The translations under genes were made by a program, and so were the position numbers. Source: an uncultured Clostridium sp. (GTDB lineage: Bacteria; Bacillota; Clostridia; TANB77; CAG-508). From it: a stretch of DNA of 8,734 bases. The notes under the pieces are model-generated. The model saw only the letters and a list, made by a program, of their open reading frames with translations. It was not told the origin of the DNA and did not search any database. The stretch is taken from the NCBI GenBank assembly GCA_900552655.1, contig USAE01000057.1, positions 1 to 8,734 on the forward strand, given 5' to 3'. Of this stretch, positions 5,872-8,734 are shown piece after piece. Positions within the stretch are counted from its first letter, which is position 1. Each line of letters begins with the position of its first letter.

Positions 5872-7416
5872 CTATAAATTATAATTATCTGGCAAATCAT
5901 TTTCCAATAGAACTATTACCTCTTCTTGCAACTTCCATTCTAGAATTTTGCTAACAGCTTCTTGTGGTAAATTTACCTTAAATATATTTTCTTCTTTATA
6001 ATTTTCTTCTTTTATACCTTTTAGCATAGCTTCGTAATTGTCTGTTCCGACTAAGAAAATATAGTCGCAAACTCTTGCCATATATTTTCCAAATTCATAA
6101 TTGTATTTTTCTTGCTCTTTTCCTAATTCTATAAGACCTGGTGTAACTATTATTTTTACTCCTTTAAATTCACTTAAAGTATCTATTGCAGACTTCGAAC
6201 TTATTGGGTTTGCATTATATGAATCATCTATTATTGTAACAGGACCTTTTGGAACTAATTCTAACCTATGTTTTACATTTTGAATTTCTCGAATTTTAGA
6301 AACAATCTTTTTACTTGGAACTCCTAGGAAGTCTGCAACTGCTATTGCACCTGTAATGTTTACAATGTTATGTTTTCCTATTAATTTAGTTTTCAATTCT
6401 TTAACTTCTTCTTTGTTCTTATCTACAGTTTTAAATTTTAATCCTTTACTAGAAGATTCCAAATTATATGAATTATAATCTAACTCTTTATTATTTAACC
6501 CGTATGTAATCTTTTTCATATTTAAACTTTTATTTTTTATAAATTCATTATCATAATTTAAAAATATAGTTCCACCATTTTTTTCTACGCTATCTGCAAG
6601 TTCAAACTTAGTTTTTATAACATTTTCTATATTTTTAAAACTCTCTAAATGTTGTGGTCCAATAGATGTAATTACCCCCAGTTTTGGATTTACAATATCA
6701 CAGATCTCTTTAATGTCACCTAACTTTGTTGCTCCCATCTCGCACAAAAATATTTGGTGTGTTGGTTTTAACTCTTCTCTTATTGTTTTTACAACTCCCA
6801 TTGTAGTATTATAGTTTTTAGGAGTTTTTAAAACCTCATATTTTTCGGATAATACACTATATAAAAAATTCTTCATACTTGTTTTTCCATAACTTCCTGT
6901 TATTCCAATTACTAATAAATTTGGCATTTCATTTAATATTTTCTTTGCACTATCTATATATCTTTTTCTTACTAAAAACTCTATTGGGCTATTAATAAAA
7001 TTGGCTAATAATATTATTAAGTTTGCAAGTATGTTTAAAATTATTAATTTCTCTGTTATATAATTTTTTATTCCTAAAATAAATATTGTTATTATAAATA
7101 CAAAAACATCTGTAACAAGTAGTCTTTTTACTCTTCCTGTAAATTTTAAAGATACTTTCGAATTTCTTTTTGGTATGTTATATATAATTGAAATTGCTAA
7201 ACTAATAATTGCAATTATATTTAATACTACATTATCAAAATATATAAAAATTGTTGGTAGTACTAGTATTGTTTGCCATAATTTTTTCTTCCAATTTTTT
7301 CTCATCCATTTAAAGTGTTTTTTAAAAAAATATGAATTTAGCTGTAACATATGTGTATTAAACAATGTTAATAATGTATAATTTACTAACAGTTCTGCTA
7401 TAATTATTAATTTCAT
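5872..7416 (-). CDS. murF: MurF-type Mur ligase with an N-terminal membrane domain
   Basis: 514 residues. The catalytic part (about 165-514) has MurF hallmarks: ATP P-loop GSYGKTS (174-180), TPKNYNTTMGV (198-208), CEMGA (225-229), H256 in GPQHLESF, K270 in KTKFE (candidate carbamylated lysine), HRLE (383-386), DDSYNANP (397-404), TPGLIELGKEQ (425-435) and LLENDLPDNY (503-512). MurF links D-Ala-D-Ala to the UDP-MurNAc-tripeptide. Residues 1-150 are unlike canonical MurF: instead of the soluble UDP-MurNAc-binding domain there are about four or five hydrophobic segments (roughly 3-19, 48-80 as one or two, 100-117, 123-142), separated by a basic stretch KKHFKWMRKNWKKK (32-45). The enzyme is therefore probably membrane-anchored and may bind its substrate differently. 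A GGAGG site seven bases upstream supports the ATG at 7416. It lies 15 bases after the hydrolase and 16 before ddl. The genome may also carry a standard MurF, so the symbol marks family, not proof of essential function. Confidence 0.85.
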   Translation of the reverse strand: MKLIIIAELLVNYTLLTLFNTHMLQLNSYFFKKHFKWMRKNWKKKLWQTILVLPTIFIYFDNVVLNIIAIISLAISIIYNIPKRNSKVSLKFTGRVKRLLVTDVFVFIITIFILGIKNYITEKLIILNILANLIILLANFINSPIEFLVRKRYIDSAKKILNEMPNLLVIGITGSYGKTSMKNFLYSVLSEKYEVLKTPKNYNTTMGVVKTIREELKPTHQIFLCEMGATKLGDIKEICDIVNPKLGVITSIGPQHLESFKNIENVIKTKFELADSVEKNGGTIFLNYDNEFIKNKSLNMKKITYGLNNKELDYNSYNLESSSKGLKFKTVDKNKEEVKELKTKLIGKHNIVNITGAIAVADFLGVPSKKIVSKIREIQNVKHRLELVPKGPVTIIDDSYNANPISSKSAIDTLSEFKGVKIIVTPGLIELGKEQEKYNYEFGKYMARVCDYIFLVGTDNYEAMLKGIKEENYKEENIFKVNLPQEAVSKILEWKLQEEVIVLLENDLPDNYNL

Positions 7417-7431
7417 TAATGATCCTCCAAA

Positions 7432-8202
7432 CTATTCTTTCATAAATTTTTTAATTATATTATTTATTTGTATAGGTCTTTCTAAAAATACATAGTGTGA
7501 ACATTGCTTAAATGTTACTAACCCTGCATCTGGAATTTCTTTTTCCATAATTTTTGCATCTTCTAATGGTGTTTCTGTATCATTTTCTCCCCACAATAAT
7601 AATGTTGGCACATTTATTTCTTTCAAATTACTTCTTAAATCTTCATTTACTAGTTTTACCAATGTGTTTCTCATAACTGGTGTTGCATTACGATAATCTA
7701 CAGAGCCTAATCTTTTTTTAAAGTTTTCTAAAACATTTGGAGCTATCTTTGTTACAATTTTTGTTCCTAATATTTTTTTCCCTATTTTTACAATACCAAG
7801 CTTAAATTTTTGTTTTATTGTTTTTTTATGTACTATTCCTGCACTTCCTATTAAAATAGCTCTTTTTACTTTAAATTCTAAGTTTTGCTCGCTTAACATT
7901 TTAATAATTATTCTTCCACCATTTGAATGACCTATTAATGTAAGTTCTTGTATTTTTTTTATTTTTATAAATTCTTTTACCAGTTTTATAAAATCATCTA
8001 TTCCCCATGGTTCTTTTGGCTCTTCAGACTTTCCATAACCAGGCATATCAAAGTAATATACTTTTGCATACAAAGAAATATTATCAATTAAATTTTTGTA
8101 CACATTATATTCCGTTCCCCAACCGGGCAAAATTAGAACATTCTCTCCTTCTCCTTGTTCTATACAGTTTATATTTAGACCTAAAATATTTATTTTAATC
8201 AA
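7432..8202 (-). CDS. Alpha/beta-hydrolase fold protein
   Basis: 256 residues, typical size for a stand-alone alpha/beta hydrolase, with no signal peptide. Catalytic triad candidates: S93 in the nucleophile elbow GHSNGG (91-96), D208 in GENDTETP (205-212) and H236 in CSHYVF. LPGWG at 25-29 is the oxyanion-hole motif, and FDMPGYGKS (51-59) is the conserved loop of the family. A cap region lies at about 120-180. The substrate cannot be predicted from the fold. Position as first gene of an operon with MurF-type ligase and Ddl suggests a cell-envelope role, for example on a peptide, ester or amide linked to peptidoglycan, but that is inference from context. The start is problematic: the only start-like codon at the homologous N-terminus is TTG at 8202, which abuts the AGGAG site. 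The first in-frame ATG would be M53, after the oxyanion-hole motif, so it is excluded. Confidence 0.88.
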   Translation of the reverse strand: MIKINILGLNINCIEQGEGENVLILPGWGTEYNVYKNLIDNISLYAKVYYFDMPGYGKSEEPKEPWGIDDFIKLVKEFIKIKKIQELTLIGHSNGGRIIIKMLSEQNLEFKVKRAILIGSAGIVHKKTIKQKFKLGIVKIGKKILGTKIVTKIAPNVLENFKKRLGSVDYRNATPVMRNTLVKLVNEDLRSNLKEINVPTLLLWGENDTETPLEDAKIMEKEIPDAGLVTFKQCSHYVFLERPIQINNIIKKFMKE

Positions 8203-8208
8203 CTCCTC
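8203..8208 (-). promoter_or_regulatory. Oddly placed ribosome binding site of the hydrolase gene
   Basis: GAGGAG on the minus strand ends directly before TTG (8202-8200), spacing zero. In the same frame AUU (8199-8197) is three bases away and AUA (8193-8191) is nine bases away; the last has the best spacing but is a very rare initiator. An ATG at 8210-8208 overlaps the site but reads ATG-AGG-AGT-TGA and stops at once. Which codon initiates is unresolved. Confidence 0.5.
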
Positions 8209-8220
8209 ATTGTTTTTTAT

Positions 8221-8249
8221 ATTCTATATTTACTAATATTTAATATCAA
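8221..8249 (-). promoter_or_regulatory. Promoter of the hydrolase-murF-ddl operon
   Basis: Minus strand: TTGATA (8249-8244), exactly 17 bases, then TAGAAT (8226-8221), matching consensus at four and five of six positions. The start site would be near 8214, leaving a very short leader with the ribosome binding site close to the 5' end. Confidence 0.6.
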
Positions 8250-8250
8250 C

Positions 8251-8294
8251 TTTCACTTTTTCACATTTCAATCTTTATTTCACGCTTATTTCAC
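8251..8294 (+). repeat. Array of five TTTCAC/TTTCAA motifs between divergent promoters
   Basis: TTTCAC begins at 8251, 8259, 8278 and 8289, and TTTCAA at 8266. The last two lie in a perfect 10-base direct repeat TTATTTCACG (8275-8284 and 8286-8295) with an 11-base period, about one helical turn. The array fills the space between the -35 boxes of the two divergent promoters, a position suited to a shared regulator site. No regulator is identified. Confidence 0.6.
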
Positions 8295-8302
8295 GAATAA
8301 TA

Positions 8303-8331
8303 TTGACTTTTAATAATTATGTAAATATAAT
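8303..8331 (+). promoter_or_regulatory. Strong promoter of the gene at 8389
   Basis: TTGACT (8303-8308), a 17-base spacer, and a perfect TATAAT (8326-8331). Transcription would start near 8338, giving a leader of about 50 bases. Confidence 0.8.
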
Positions 8332-8340
8332 GTTTTTATA

Positions 8341-8350
8341 TTACATGTAA
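8341..8350. promoter_or_regulatory. Palindrome TTACATGTAA at the likely transcription start
   Basis: A perfect 10-base palindrome immediately downstream of the predicted start site of the 8389 gene, where a repressor could block transcription. In such AT-rich DNA a 10-base palindrome can arise by chance, and no family is assigned. Confidence 0.3.
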
Positions 8351-8388
8351 ATATTATTTTAAATGTTTATAAATGAAAGGTGTATATA

Positions 8389-8734
8389 ATGAAAAAAAAT
8401 TTTATTCGTTTAAATATAAATGATAATTATTTATCATTAGGTAACTTTTTTAGAGTGTTAAAAGATGAAAGCAATAATTCTACAACTTTTTGGCAGTCAG
8501 ATTTATTTTCTATAATTTTTAATGTGGATTCAATAGCAGACAGTACTGTTAATAATTATTGTACTGGTTTTAGAGCAATTAATTCTACTTATAAAAATTA
8601 TATAAAAAATCTAAAAAGTGAATATTCTAAAAATCCAAAAGTTTTGATTCCTATTTTTGCAAAAATTTTGCAGTTAATAGACATTACTTCTACTTCTAAT
8701 ATTACAGTAGAAGTAATTAATAAAAATGAAAAAC
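8389..8734 (+). CDS. Unknown protein, N-terminal 115 residues (runs off the window)
   Basis: ATG at 8389 behind AAAGGTG with six bases spacing; the frame stays open for 115 codons to the window edge with no stop. It begins MKKNFIRLNINDNYLSLGNF and shows no signal peptide or membrane helix, so the N-terminal part is cytoplasmic. The stretch FWQSDLF...VDSIADSTVNNYCTGFRAIN (34-65) is notable: D-S-T-V-N-N-Y-C-T-G-F-R looks like a conserved helical core and is loosely reminiscent of a helix-turn-helix recognition helix. I do not recognise the family with confidence; I have a vague recollection of similar N-termini on longer Clostridia proteins with Sel1/TPR-type repeats further on, which this window cannot test. 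It has a strong promoter of its own and is divergent from the hydrolase operon. Confidence 0.75.
   Translation, partial: MKKNFIRLNINDNYLSLGNFFRVLKDESNNSTTFWQSDLFSIIFNVDSIADSTVNNYCTGFRAINSTYKNYIKNLKSEYSKNPKVLIPIFAKILQLIDITSTSNITVEVINKNEK

Noticed and set aside
5644..8198. Plus-strand frames opposite ddl, murF and the hydrolase (5644-5877, 6101-6283, 7175-7381, 8007-8198)
   Set aside because: All antisense to genes with intact catalytic motifs; no supporting signals.
8251..8295. CRISPR-like repeat array
   Set aside because: Units are only 6-10 bases with irregular, very short spacing and no spacers; it fits a protein-binding array instead.
8342..8349. CopY-type copper operator (TACATGTA)
   Set aside because: The cop box is TACA-two bases-TGTA; this site lacks the two central bases and is far from the copper genes.

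Overview
The window is AT-rich DNA, with most genes visibly well under 30% GC. It has strong AGGAGG-type ribosome binding sites, sigma-A-like promoters, and intrinsic terminators ending in T-runs. Together with the gene families this suggests a Bacillota genome, most likely an uncultured gut-type Clostridia; I cannot name a genus. No rRNA, tRNA, CRISPR array or complete insertion sequence is visible, and no stretch over 300 bases lacks a gene.

Left part (1-3303), essentially all minus strand. At the edge is what looks like the last 16 codons of an IS30-like transposase (plus strand). It overlaps the 3' end of a secreted-protein gene (9-680) whose C-terminus looks foreign, so that gene was probably cut by the insertion. 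Next is a copper module in the order copZ-like chaperone (3097-3303) then Cu+-exporting P-type ATPase copA (869-3016). It has its own promoter and terminator, and a hairpin sits between the two genes.

Middle (3391-4667). A single plus-strand gene (3496-4455) encodes a protein with a RelA/SpoT (p)ppGpp-synthetase fold, no hydrolase domain and long extra segments. It is less AT-rich than its neighbours, uses CGG/CGT arginine codons, and has its own promoter and terminator. A near-identical ~24-bp sequence lies on both sides of it. The 212 bases after it contain four consecutive inverted repeats. It looks like an acquired, self-contained cassette.

Right part (4668-8202), minus strand. A tight three-gene operon encodes an alpha/beta hydrolase, a Mur ligase of MurF type whose normal N-terminal domain is replaced by a multi-pass membrane region, and a D-Ala-D-Ala ligase. 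Gaps are 15-16 bases. The ligase would make the dipeptide that MurF adds to the peptidoglycan precursor; the role of the hydrolase is unknown. The hydrolase has no plausible ATG start.

Right edge (8203-8734). A divergent intergenic region carries two good promoters with five TTTCAC/TTTCAA motifs between them. A plus-strand gene of unrecognised function starts at 8389 and runs off the window. The strongest second-look items are the alarmone-synthetase cassette with its repeats, the membrane-anchored MurF operon, the TTTCAC array, and the insertion-truncated gene at the left edge.
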